A DNA stretch of 64,000 nucleotides from Diplonema papillatum (lineage: Eukaryota; Euglenozoa; Diplonemea; Diplonemida; Diplonemidae), in contig JAPJBO010000317.1 of the NCBI GenBank assembly GCA_030068145.1, positions 62,001 through 126,000 of the forward strand, written 5' to 3'. Each line of letters opens with the position of its first letter. Within the stretch, counting starts at the first letter, position 1. Of the stretch, positions 46,399 through 56,296 are shown piece after piece. Under the pieces are notes generated by a model that worked only from the letters and a program-made list of their open reading frames with translations, ran no database searches and was not told where the DNA came from. Position numbers and translations under genes: made by a program.

Positions 46399-46659
46399 AT
46401 GGCTTCAGATTCCTACCAGGAAGGAGGGAATGTCAATGATGTCGCTCGGGCAGTTCTGGGAAGGCAGGGTTTCGGCGCTGCAAGGCGGGTCGGATGGCAG
46501 CGGACTCCGGAGCGCCCGGGCCTTCCCCAAGCACAGCAAGAACGCAAGTCCCTTCTTACTGCTCGACTCGGACCGTCCCGATCACGACCGGCAGCTCAGC
46601 CGAGGGACCAAGCCCGCGGGCGAACGGCTCAAGGCCCGAAGAAGATGCTTTACTGAAGA
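46399..46659 (+). CDS. Possible first open frame of the retroelement, unrecognised
   Basis: ATG at 46399 opens about 86 codons (MASDSYQEGGNVNDVARAVL). It lies between the two satellites and upstream of the reverse transcriptase, where a gag-like frame is expected. It is Arg/Gln/Pro-rich with no zinc knuckle. Overlapping frames are also open, so the coding call is weak. Confidence 0.2.
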
Positions 46660-46770
46660 GGTCTAAGACGGGCAATTGACTCCCAAGTGACATGACATCT
46701 TCGCCTTCCCCTGCCCCACGCCTATCAACCGACCCCGGCCATTCTTATCAAGGAATCAAGTCATCACCAT

Positions 46771-47049
46771 CAGCCGAGTCATCGGTACCATACCCGACTC
46801 GGCTCTGCCGTGTCTGTTAGTCAGCAAGAGGGCGTCTTCGGAATTCCACCATCACACTACCATCAACCGAGTCATCGGCACCATACCCGACTCGGCTCTG
46901 CCGCGTCTGTTGACCAGCAAGAGGGCGTCTTCGGAACTCTACCATCACACCACCATCAGCCGAGTCATCGGCACCATACCCGACTCGGCTCTGCCGTTTC
47001 TGTTAATCAGCAAGAGGGCGTCTTCGGAATCCCACCATCAGAGGTCTGA
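46771..47049 (+). repeat. 93-bp tandem repeat, three copies, open in the RT frame
   Basis: GAGTCATCGG recurs exactly every 93 bp (units at 46771, 46864 and 46957). Each unit reads PSHRHHTRLGSA and QQEGVFGIPPS in the same frame as the downstream reverse transcriptase, but a TGA at 47047 separates them. Confidence 0.85.
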
Positions 47050-48036
47050 CGAGCTGTCGCCCACGAAGGAGATCCTTGTCACGTCGAACTACTCGGCGAG
47101 ATGCTTCGCGACCTGCGCATCTCAGGCGCTGACGATCTCCTGTTACACCTGAAGACGGGTTGCCCCATGTCCGGCGTGGTCGGGTACGGAGTGCTCTACA
47201 CTCCGGGACCCCCCGGGGCACCTGAGATGACAGAGGAGGAGTTGGTCCGGCGTCAGGGCGACGTTCTAGCGAGGTCGGTGCGGGCCATCCGTTCCGACTC
47301 CAAGGATAACAGGCTGGCGATATGGCGCTCCGTGCAGAAGGAGGTTGCTGCCGGTTATATGGTAGCGGTTCGTCCCCCAGCTAACGCCGTCTATCTCAGG
47401 AGGTTCCTGATTCGCCAAGTGAAGTTTGACGACGAGGGCTCCCGCATCCAGGAGCGGACCTGCGACGATGGTCGCATGGCACTGGTGAACAAGTCCGTCC
47501 ACATGTCGATGCCGGTGAAGTTGGACACGACGGATGTGTACGTGGAGGTGTGGCTTTCGGACGACCCCGCCGCCACGTTCCGGTCTGTGGGTCTGGACCA
47601 CAAGGACGCGTACCGCCAGTTGCGCGCCAGGAACGACAGGCTGTGCAGGTGCGTCGTCGTGGAGAACCCTGAGGATGGTGAGGTGGCGTACTTCCGGATG
47701 GAGCGGCTATCCTTCGGCGAGACAGCGGCTGTTGTGCACTACAACGCTTTCGCAAGGATCCTGGCGAGGTTGGTCCGCCGCGGGCTCCGGCTTCCGTTGT
47801 GCCAGTATTACGACGACTTCGCCGCCCCGACCCTGGCCTCGGACGATCGGGCGCTGACTGACGTCCTGGAACTTCTCCAGGACATTCTTCGGACGTCATT
47901 CAACGAGGAGAAGACGTCGGCAAACAACTACTTTCGCCATCTCGGCTTGATGTTTACCATCAAAACGGAAGCAGTGAGGTCGGAATCTCAGGGCCCAGGA
48001 GGCAGGGTCTCATTCACATGCTGGAGGGAATCCTGA
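47050..48036 (+). CDS. DIRS-like reverse transcriptase domain
   Basis: The frame is open from after the TGA at 47047, with a first ATG at 47101, to a stop at 48034. Reverse transcriptase signatures appear in order: SVHMSMPVK region; VGLDHKDAYRQL (first catalytic Asp context); ERLSFGETAAVVHYNAFARI; then QYYDDFAAPT (the catalytic YxDD-type box) and NEEKTSANNYFRHLGLMF, the thumb-side motif. This arrangement is typical of DIRS/Ngaro-type and related protist elements. It copies element RNA into DNA. The frame ends shortly after HLGLMF, and the RNase H part continues in another frame, consistent with a single-base deletion near 47980-48000 or a programmed -1 shift. Confidence 0.8.
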   Translation, partial: RAVAHEGDPCHVELLGEMLRDLRISGADDLLLHLKTGCPMSGVVGYGVLYTPGPPGAPEMTEEELVRRQGDVLARSVRAIRSDSKDNRLAIWRSVQKEVAAGYMVAVRPPANAVYLRRFLIRQVKFDDEGSRIQERTCDDGRMALVNKSVHMSMPVKLDTTDVYVEVWLSDDPAATFRSVGLDHKDAYRQLRARNDRLCRCVVVENPEDGEVAYFRMERLSFGETAAVVHYNAFARILARLVRRGLRLPLCQYYDDFAAPTLASDDRALTDVLELLQDILRTSFNEEKTSANNYFRHLGLMFTIKTEAVRSESQGPGGRVSFTCWRES

Positions 48037-48827
48037 GCCGCGATTCCTTGTCGCCGGGGGAGGCTGCGTCGTTGGCAGGTAAGCTCGCCTTCGCGACTTC
48101 GGCGCTCTTCGGCAGGATTGGCCGCGTGCCACTCCAGCCGATCTACAGGCGCTCCAATGCGTCATCGACTTTTGCAGGGTTCAAGTTAGGTGTCGATCTT
48201 CGAGCATCCGTGAGATGGTGGGCAAGCACGCTGGCCGCAGGAGAGTTGTGTTTCAGAAGATCTGTGCCCCTTCGTCTAGTGCAGCCCGGCGTAGGCACCA
48301 GATATGTCCTCTTCACCGATGTCTGCCTCTTCGGTCTTGGCGCGGTCTTAGCTACGGTCGTAGATGGCTTTCCTACCGCGGTCGAATACTTCGCGCATCC
48401 TGTCCCCCCGGCGGGCTCAGAGCTGCAGATCCACCACCTCGAGTTTGCTGCGGTCTCGGTTGCGTTCTCCCTGTGGTTCAATGACAGATTCGACTTCACC
48501 GTCTCAGTCTGGGTTGACAACAGCATCGTGCTGGGCAGCCTGATACAAGGGCGGACAAAGGCTAAAGAGCTTCTTCTGCCGGTTCATGCGTTCTGGGAGC
48601 GTCTAGCTAGGTCCAGAGGCGATGCGTGGTTCGAGAGGGTACCGGGGGAGGACAACCTCTCTGACCTTCCCAGCCGGCTCAACCATGCCTGGGCGGATAT
48701 TCCATTTAAGGGTCTACGACCCAAGAGAAGGGACGTAGAACAACGGATCGTCGACGAAGCGATCGCGGATGTGCTCGGGGGCAGTCTGTCCGGCCTGGTA
48801 GGCTCTTCCGCGTCGCCTGAGCCGTGA
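48018..48827 (+). CDS. RNase H domain of the DIRS-like element
   Basis: Open to TGA at 48825. MLEGILSRDSLSPGEAASLA resembles the connector after DIRS reverse transcriptases. The RNase H-like acidic residues follow: TDVCLFGLGAV (Asp), HHLEFAAVSVAF (Glu), VWVDNSIVLGSL (Asp) and VPGEDNLSDLPSR, the last matching the family's final NxxDxxSR box. It removes RNA from the RNA-DNA hybrid. It overlaps the upstream frame by 19 nt in a different phase. No tyrosine recombinase, methyltransferase or LTR was found between 48828 and 50300, so the element is probably truncated or relies on others. Confidence 0.75.
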   Translation: MLEGILSRDSLSPGEAASLAGKLAFATSALFGRIGRVPLQPIYRRSNASSTFAGFKLGVDLRASVRWWASTLAAGELCFRRSVPLRLVQPGVGTRYVLFTDVCLFGLGAVLATVVDGFPTAVEYFAHPVPPAGSELQIHHLEFAAVSVAFSLWFNDRFDFTVSVWVDNSIVLGSLIQGRTKAKELLLPVHAFWERLARSRGDAWFERVPGEDNLSDLPSRLNHAWADIPFKGLRPKRRDVEQRIVDEAIADVLGGSLSGLVGSSASPEP

Positions 48828-49645
48828 GAGGAGGAAAGAGAAGACGCAGGGCATCTGCGGCGCTCCTTTCGTTCGTTCTCACGTCAAGGTCCATTGGGAT
48901 ACGTGCCATTGGGTGAATCCCACTAGACATGCGAGGTGAGCGGCCCCGACGGCCAGCATTCGCAAGCTGTTGCGCCCGCCAGTGCTTAGAGTGTCGGACA
49001 ACTGTCGTGGTTGTTGCCGCCGCGCAAGCCGCTACCGTTTGGCCACGGCTCGCACGCGCAGCCTCGCAGGGAGACTTCGCCGGTCGGCTCTGTCCCATAG
49101 CTTGGTGGGCCAGTTAAGGGACGTAACCGTTAGAGAACTGTTTGTCGGAAGAGCGCATTAAACATACGTTAAATTAGCGGAATGAGAAGGGAACCACGGC
49201 TCCGAGTGACCCATCTCGAGGGAGGTAATTTAAGCCAAGCACAATCTGCAAGGCTCCATGCCTTTTCCTGACCCCCAATGTGACCCCCATTGCTAAGGAT
49301 TCCAAGGAAATATTTGCTGTGCATAGAAGACGGTAGAAATGACTCTATCAGACAGACAGATACGTGAGTGCGTGGCTCCATCAGGATTCCTCTGGGTCTT
49401 GGAAGTGTTTTGCAACTGAGGCTAACAGTGTCCAGAAGGCCCCGCGCAGCGGGGATTTTTTTTTTTTTAGCCACAAGGCGCTTGTGTATAATATTCTTCT
49501 CCTTGGTGTGCGTCTCGTGCTGCAATTAGCTCCAGTCTCAGTGCCGCTGCGTAAGTAGAAAACGAACCAACTGTTAATGATCTTCGTGTGTTTGCCACAT
49601 TTCCGTCGTGGCGCCTCAGGACACGGGAAGCTAGGGGGTGGTACT
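48828..49645. other. 3' flank of the retroelement
   Basis: No recombinase frame. A T10 run lies near 49458 and no inverted repeat closes the element, so the 3' boundary is unknown. Confidence 0.35.
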
Positions 49646-49800
49646 CATCGGCATGCCGATGACTCCCCACTATCGCAACAATATGCCAAGATCAAAGGCG
49701 GTAAATGTGCTGTAGCCCACACGAAACACAGGTAAATCTGGGTTTAGTGGCGGCCGTAAGCGTTCAACAAAAAAGACCTATTCTGTAGTTGTATTGTGAA
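49646..49800 (+). repeat. Dispersed repeat family H, copy in kinase intron 1
   Basis: GACTCCCCACTATCGCAACA through GTAGCCCACACGAAACACAG and GTAGTTGTATTG. It is the closest match to 33055-33175. Confidence 0.65.
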
Positions 49801-50314
49801 GCGGCTACCTTAGGTCACTCGTTTGTTGTAAAGATTGCTCCATACTTTTTCCTGACTTGTTCCGGACTAGAACGATACGTTCTACTACTATCACGTCAGA
49901 CTCCACAGGACACGTGTGCAAAGCTTAGGGTTTAAAACCCGCAAGCTGCACTCAGCTGCCACTGAAGAAGAGAAGAAGAAAAAGAAAAAGGCCGCTCCTG
50001 GTCCAGGAACGTGACGGTCAACCACAGCTTGCAAAGCTTGAGTCGGAGGCAGCTCAGTGCCACAACCCCGTCCGCTCTGCCCTGCGGCTGACCGTCTCGA
50101 CGAGCTTGTGTTCAGCGCGAGCGCCAAGCCCCAAGGTGCGCCAAGCCTTGATGCTTTAGTTTGGGAAATCGGTAGCCACTTGACCCGTAGGCCCGTGGCT
50201 CTACCGCCGAACACGTGAAGCTTGGCTCCCGTGTAGCAGGCTTTCCCTGGTACCAGCTGCCACTGAAGTAAGTATAAAGAGGTGGAGGTCCAACAGGTAA
50301 CCCACCACTTCCAG

Positions 50315-53300
50315 TTCGCCTCGAAGACTTGACGGATGATCAGGAAGAAGTGGCGGACGACAGCGGCGGCGCCGGGAGAAAGCACGATGAAGAAAAGGAG
50401 CATCCATCGACAGGCGACGATGCGAACGAAGACCCGAACGCGGCGGACGAAAACGAGGAAAAAAAGCCGCAAAAAAGGAAGCACCGAAAGAAGAAGAGGT
50501 CGGAAGAAGAGCACCAGGCGACAGGCGAAGCAGACGCTGCTCGCGAGGAGTCTGACGCAGCGGGCGAACACGAGGAGAAAAAGCCGCAGAAAAAGAAGCA
50601 CAAGAAGAAGAAGAAGAAGAACCCGGACGAAGAGCATCCATCGACGGGCGAAGCGGACTCCGACGCAGTGGTCGAAAGCGAGGAGACAAAGCCGCCGAAA
50701 AAGAAGCACAAGAAGAAGAAAAAGACGGGAGAGGAGAAGCCGGGCGTCGAAGTCTTCGACAGCTTGGAGGATCGCATCAGGGGGACGGTGCAGCCGACGT
50801 GCCACTTCTCGCGGCTCGCGAAGTCGGACGTGCACGCGTGTGCAAACCCAGACGGGGTCCCAGAAGGCTACGAAGACCTCCTTGAAGAAACCGGCTGCGA
50901 CATGTTCAAAGTCCCGTTCGACGGCGCCGAGGACAAGCGTTGCCTCAGCCTGATCTCCGATTCGCGCAACTGGATCGACATCAAGCCCATGAAGCAGCAG
51001 CTGACCGAGCGCACGATCAAGTTCAAGGCACACTTCAAAGATCCGCGGTTGCGCGCCATCATAAAAGTACCCCAAAAGCTGTTCCCGTACGAAGCAATGA
51101 GTGAGGCCGGATCATACTACGCGGACCGTCTGATGCAAACCAACCGAGTGCCGCCCACAGCGTGGACGCACGTGCCCGTGAAGAGGATCAAGGAGGTGGT
51201 CGAAAAGCACGGCAGCAAGTTCGAGATGGTGCCGTTGTTCATGAAAGACTCGGACGTGACCAACTACGCCGAATGGATCGAAAAGGACCTCTTCAAGTAC
51301 GCCCGCCGGCGAAAGCTGACGAGCCACGAAGACCCTGACTTCCCAGACGAGGAGGTCCTTGGGGTGAGCGTCCAGCTTTTCATAGCCGACGTTCGTCCTT
51401 TGCTCCATTCGGACCTGGCGATCCCTTGGGTCCCGCACAACGACAGCTGGCAGCGGCACCTGTCGCCGTCGAGCCCGTGGGCTCCGGAACACGCCCCGGG
51501 CTTCGTCCGGCAGTCCGAACTTGCGATGTTCGACTTCGTCCTCGGCAACGGCGACCGCTCGCCCAACAAGAACAACTTCGTCGTCGGCGCCTGCCCGCAT
51601 CACCACAGCATTGAAAAGTGCGGCAGCGGGCCCCGGCACCCGGGGTTGCCGTCCTTCGTCACGCTCGACAACGGTATGTTTTTGACGTGGGTACGAGCGA
51701 CTGTACTTCGGTCCTTGAAGAATTAGGGTTGTGTGCAGGAAGAATGGAAGACCCTCCTATGAGCTGCCGAGTCGCCCGGAGACTTTCGAATCCCTGAATT
51801 CTCAAGGGAACCTTTACTCTAAGCAGCGGAGACCTCGAAGCGCCCAAGAACACGCTATGACCATGCGAAAGAGTTGTGCTGGTGGATCCGATGGCAAAAA
51901 CCGGGAACAGAGCAGACAAGAATGTGAAAACGGGGGGTTGCCTATGGGGGCCTAGATGCTTTTCGTGTTATTCTGCACATGCTTTGAGCTGCATCGGCGT
52001 CTACGTCTTCGTACGTCAACCCTACCTGAACCCCTCGAAAGCCGCGTATGCAAGCTTTCTACCCATCAGAACCAGTTTTCCTTACATGGCCACAAGTGGT
52101 CCGAAGTGCGCGCAGCCATCCCTTGCCCAGGCCTCTCCTTCTTACAATTCTTCGTGGGAATGTTGGCCAAACTGCAGGTGCCTCTAGGGGGGACTTCTTG
52201 ACTCTCTTGTTCGCCCTTCCCGGTCTCGACGGTTTTGTGACCCCCGCCACCGCAACTTCGAACACAGGGCTCATGTTTTTTTACGAGCTGATTCCAGGGC
52301 GCTCGCCAGATGGTCCGAATCCACTGCTCAAGAAAACGTTCTGCGTCTTTGAGAGAAAGCTGCTGGCCCGTCTGCAAGAGGTGTGTCCTTTTTAGTACTA
52401 ACAATCTTGCGGGTTGCCCTTCATTGTATTGTGCAAGCTAAAAAGACGTAGGCAGCGTGTTTTGGTGGTTGATCAGAATTCCTTACCTACCGGTACAGTG
52501 TAAGTACAAGTGGGAAAACGATCACCCGACACGCAAACAAAACGAGGTGCCTGTCTTTTTGTTTAGTTGGGAGAGGAAGGCCATATCCCCTGGACCGTTG
52601 CACAACCATGCGTGTGCGCTCGGATTGGCGCCGCCCAAGCGGCTGCCTGGTGTCACTCGTTTGTTTGTAACGATTGCTCCGTTGTTCATCTCATACTCGC
52701 TCCCGAACTAGAAGGGCACACTACAGCGCAGCCTACCGTCACTGAGTGTTTCAAACTATCTGCACAAGAATCTATCCATTGTGTTGAACAGGCCGGAAGA
52801 AAAATATAGGGGTACCGGTACGAAGTTTGCTTCAACCGTCTCTGCGTGTGCCAATTCGAGAGCCGAGTTTCGCACCCGCCGTGACGCCAGCTTCTTGTGG
52901 CGAGGTTCAAGCACCGCCTCACGAAGGAGCCAACGGTTATCTCCAAGTAGCGTGGGCACTGAAATCAGCTTCGGCACGGGTTCGCGACGCACAGCAGAGG
53001 TCAGAACAGGAACTTTGGCGCGCAAACAAAAAGATGGCGAGGGGACGAGGGCCTGACATAGGGCATCGCGACGGTTCTCAGCGCAACTCTCTCTCTGATC
53101 TCTGGCGGGACCACCTGCCCTCGAACCCCGTCTCTTCCCATGTCATTGTCCCGATTGTCAAACCGAAGCGAACAACTCAGGAAGTCATGTTAGGGAGAAA
53201 GAGAGGGATGAGGGTGCAGCGCAGCGTCTGCATCAGCCCAGGGAGCCTCAGAGGCCCTGATCGAGGCCATGTTGCACCGTGCCATGTAATCTGCTGCGAA

Positions 53301-53548
53301 CCAGTACGTTGAATCGTCGGCGACAGAACTCGAAAGCAATACTTGCCATCTCACAGATCGCAGATCTTGGCTTTTCAAAGTTGATGCAAGACGCAATGCC
53401 GCGAAGCCTGAAGAAGTACGTCACCCCTAAACTGCTTCAGCAATGCGAAGAAAGACTTCACAAGGTATTTGACCCTTCCTCCACCCGTGTTTTCGCGGAG
53501 ACAAGACTGCCACTGTACGACGAGTCGTTCTACCGAGCCAGTCCATAG
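50315..53548 (+). CDS. FAM20-like secretory-pathway kinase, catalytic exons 2-4
   Basis: Exons are 50315-51673, 52268-52380 and 53357-53548 (TAG), with phases 1, 0. Exon 2 opens with three copies of an acidic/Lys segment (HPSTGDDA, EEKKPQKKKHKKKKK). The FAM20/Four-jointed signatures follow: WIDIKPMKQQ (beta-3 Lys), EAMSEAGSYYADRLMQTNRV then PPTAW (as in FAM20 DRxxxxxRVPP), FDFVLGNGDRSPNKNNF (catalytic Asp), and FVTLDNG (metal-binding Asp), split by intron 2 within the Gly codon. Exon 3 continues GLMFFYELIPGRSP, and exon 4 gives MQDAMPRSLKKYVTP and QQCEERLH, like the C-terminal helix. FAM20 kinases phosphorylate secreted proteins or glycans in the Golgi. Joined to exon 1 the protein is about 738 residues. 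A donor-like GTATTTG at 53465 leaves open a further exon. Confidence 0.8.
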
Positions 53549-53739
53549 GTTGCACCCGTGCATTGAGCAGGGGACGTATCTCGTAGCCTGACCGGTGCTG
53601 AGCTACGAACGACCACCTGACGAACCAGACTCACCCCACTGTGTGTCAAGTTTCTCACTGCAGTTTTACTTACACATCACTGCAGTTTTACTTACGCATC
53701 TAGTAGTTGTGCAGGCTTGTTGGTGAAGATTAGGCTTGC

Positions 53740-54047
53740 ACCTCACGCCTCACTACACAGCTTCTCGAACAATATGCGAAGTGCGTCGATCACTTCGGAG
53801 AAGAAAAGGTTATCGTCGCGTAGCCTCTTCCACACCGCAAGCGCTCGCCGGCTTTGCAAGGTAGACTTTAAACACGCGCGCTTCTCCGGAAGGTAGATCC
53901 TTCTCGTGGACAGCTGAACTGCTCCGCGGCGAAGCTTTTTTCGCAGACGTCCACGCAGACGCTCTACTGCTCGAAGTCTTTGACCCCTTCCTTCTCTTTG
54001 CAGTGCTATCCATTCCTGGAGGGGCACTGGCAGTGCGCTTTGCAGTT
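53740..54047 (-). CDS. Possible terminal exon on the minus strand, unrecognised
   Basis: The minus strand is open after an acceptor-like CACTGCAG (next base 54047) down to a TGA ending at 53743. It reads VPLQEWIALQREGRGQRL, RRIYLPEKRACLKS and WKRLRDDNLFFSEVIDALRI. It is helical and basic in character with no family recognised. The upstream exon was not found, so this is weak. Confidence 0.25.
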
Positions 54048-54915
54048 CTGCAGTGACGTAAAAGCGCCAGCGAAGGACCTCTTTTCAAACACGCCAGGCT
54101 GGCAGCACGATGGGTACCAACGTGCGTTCCCGGAATGAGTACGCAGGATCACTTCGCATTGTGGCGGGTGGGTGCTGTGGTTACGCTTCTGCTCGAAGCA
54201 GGCTTGGGCATGCGATCACCTGACGTGCGACACCCACCCGTGCCCTGACTGTGTCTTGATTGCCTTGACCGCGATCCTTCTTCTTCTCTCGAAACAGAAA
54301 TTGTTGTTTGCTTAACCTCGCTGAGTTTCGTTCTGAAAAGAAAGCCAGCTTCACCCCTTCTGGGACTAGAAGCTGCTTGCGTGTGCCGGTATTAACCTTC
54401 TTTAGATTCGCAGGCAGCTCGTTAACAGGCATGTGTGTGCTAAGTCCTCACACCTGCGCACTGTCTTCCGTTCCGTTTCGGTATATACATTGTTTTCTGG
54501 AGCGGGTTTCGCGACGTAGACCTTGGCCCTATGTTATTTGAGTTCTTCCGTTCCAAGTAGTCCTACACCGCGGAGCGTCATGCGACTTCGTTTGACAAGT
54601 CATTGCTCTCGTTCTGAGGCTGACGACGGTGAGCAAACGAGAGAGCTGGCGGTACGAGCTACACCGTGGTGTATCAGGTCCTGGTCCCACGGCCACGTCT
54701 GGTCCAGGTGAAGTGTGTCCTGGCCTAGTCAGGAAACTGGCGAACTTAACGCGTGCTTCTTTCTGCGCCTTCTCTCTTTCGCCCCCAGCTCCCTCCCTCG
54801 GTATTGTTGGAACTGCTTCTCATCCCTTCCTTGCGGCCAGCTTCACCACAGAAGAAGGCGAAAAAAGTACGTGCGCTCGGCTAAGGCCGGCGCGTGGCGA
54901 GACTGGAGGCAGCAG
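54048..54915. other. Gene-free spacer
   Basis: No recognised gene or repeat between the minus-strand candidate and the minisatellite. Confidence 0.35.
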
Positions 54916-55330
54916 TTAAAGTTCGGGGAACAGCAAAGTTCGGGCGAAGCTAAGTTCTGGTGAAGCAAAGTTCTGGTGAAGCTAATTTCTGGGTGAAGCA
55001 AAGTTCTGGTGAAGCAAAGTTCGGGCGAAACAAAGTTCGGGCAATGCTAAGTTCTGGTGAAGCAAAGTTCGGGCGAAGCTGAGTTCGGGTGAAGCAAAGT
55101 TCTGGTGAAGCTAAGTTCGGGCGAAACAAAGTTCGGGCGAAGCAAAGTTCGGATGAAGCTAAGTTCGGGCGAAACAAAGTCCGGGCGAAGCTAATTTCTG
55201 GGTGAAGCAGTTCGGGCGAAGCAAAGTTCGGGTGAAGCAAAGTTCTGGTGAAGCAAAGTTCTGGTGAAGCAAAGCTCGGGCAAAGCAAAGTTCGGGCGAA
55301 ACAAAGTCCGGGCGAAGATAAGTTCTGGGT
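54916..55330. repeat. 15-bp minisatellite
   Basis: About 27 copies of AAGTT(C)(T/G)GG(T/C)GAAGCA-type units, period 15 with occasional 14 or 16 bp. Three variants are intermixed. The minus strand stays open across it as a five-residue repeat (SPELCFARTL type), an expected side effect of a 15-bp period. Confidence 0.85.
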
Positions 55331-55387
55331 GGACCCGGAAATGCAACAAAACCTCGAAAACAATCTTCGACCGGAAAAGTGTCATGG

Positions 55388-55447
55388 GCGGGGTCCGAAC
55401 CCGGGCCCACCGGCCTGAAGGCCGACGCCCGATCACTGTGCCACCCG
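55388..55447 (-). repeat. tRNA-derived SINE head (minus strand)
   Basis: On the minus strand it reads GCGGGTGGCACAGTGATCGG with an A-box, and GGGTTCGGACC as a B-box about 35 nt later. The anticodon arm has an even-sized loop and the acceptor does not close, so it is a tRNA-like promoter rather than a tRNA. Confidence 0.55.
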
Positions 55448-55725
55448 CATACCTTTTGGACGGGAAAAAAAAACTAGCTCGGCGCTTTCCAAAAAACAAT
55501 ACACTTTTGCACCAAAAAAGCCGGGTTGGCTCGAATAGAGGCTATTCACATTGCATGTTCATAGGACCTCCAGTCTCGAAAAATCGGCAGAGCCACAAAT
55601 GTCACACGAGGGAAGGCGGTCACCCGACCCTCTGCTCTACCAGAGACCTTGCGTTTGCCGGGGATGACCGAAATCACGCAGTCATGAAAACGGCTTGTTG
55701 AACCCCAATGCATCGTTCACATAAG

Positions 55726-55905
55726 TGAGCCGGTCCATCCCCTCTTGATAGACCGTGATAGACTGAAGAATACAGCGCCGGGCAATTCGATGCAGCTCAA
55801 GGGACTGGGGGTGGACCTGATAGACCGTGGTGGACCGTGATTTACTGTGATAAACAGCGGCAGGCACTTCGATGCAGTTTCAAGAGATAGGGACGGACCG
55901 GCTCA
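55726..55905. mobile_element. MITE family A, copy 3 (180 bp, 5-bp target duplication)
   Basis: Terminal repeats TGAGCCGGTCC and GGACCGGCTCA, flanked by ATAAG at 55721-55725 and 55906-55910. Same length as copy 1, with few differences. Confidence 0.85.
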
Positions 55906-55944
55906 ATAAGGTTCCAGGCGAGAACCTCAAAGCCCCCGCTGTAG

Positions 55945-56020
55945 GCAATACCGGCGCTGCAGCCGTGGTGGAATACTGCAGGAGCCTCGCCGAAAGAACA
56001 GCAAACGCCGAAGGAGATTC
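55945..56020 (+). pseudogene. Decayed VPS29 fragment upstream of VPS29
   Basis: GGCAATACCGGCGCTGCAGC with GAGCCTCGCCGAAAGAACA matches 56408-56475 of VPS29. It reads GNTGAAAVVEYCRSLAERT beside the intact GNTGDEAAEYVRSLAKKT. It is truncated at both ends. Confidence 0.65.
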
Positions 56021-56296
56021 ATAAATGGCATCACTGTCGCATCACCACCATCACGCACGAGAAACAACTTCTTCACCTGCCGAAAATGGGGGGTCACGGG
56101 GTTTCAACAGGTCAAATATCACTGAGTACTAGACCCCACGTTTCAGTACGAAACGTGTTGTATGAAGAACAAACTTGTCAAAATAATAGCTATTAGAAAC
56201 ATTTACACGTTTCGACCCCCCAGTGCCTGAAGAAAGAGGGCTAAAGAAAAAAGGGCGGGGGCTGTGCGTGTGTGTGGGGGAAGAAGCGCAGCGACA

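Larger units (their letters stand above)
45034..50314 (+). other. Large intron 1 of the kinase gene, hosting a retroelement
   Basis: Starts GTGTGCC, ends CACTTCCAG. It holds a T-rich start, an unassigned open region at 45247-45600, satellite arrays at 45774-46300 and 46771-47049, the reverse transcriptase element to 48827, and a family H copy at 49646-49800. A segment at about 49800-49845 (GTCACTCGTTTGTT, GATTGCTCC) recurs in intron 3 at about 52650-52682. Confidence 0.5.

Noticed and set aside
49891..51075. A 394-codon hydrophobic open frame on the minus strand
   Set aside because: It is the antisense of the Lys/Glu-rich stalk of the kinase. The apparent membrane spans are the complement of AAG/GAA runs.
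54950..55410. Pentapeptide-repeat protein on the minus strand of the 15-bp minisatellite
   Set aside because: A 15-bp period always gives a five-residue repeat. There is no start context or flanking domain, and indels of 14 or 16 bp occur.
55388..55447. Possible tRNA with a UCA anticodon (selenocysteine or suppressor)
   Set aside because: The anticodon stem can only close with an even-sized loop and the acceptor stem is missing. A SINE head is the better reading.
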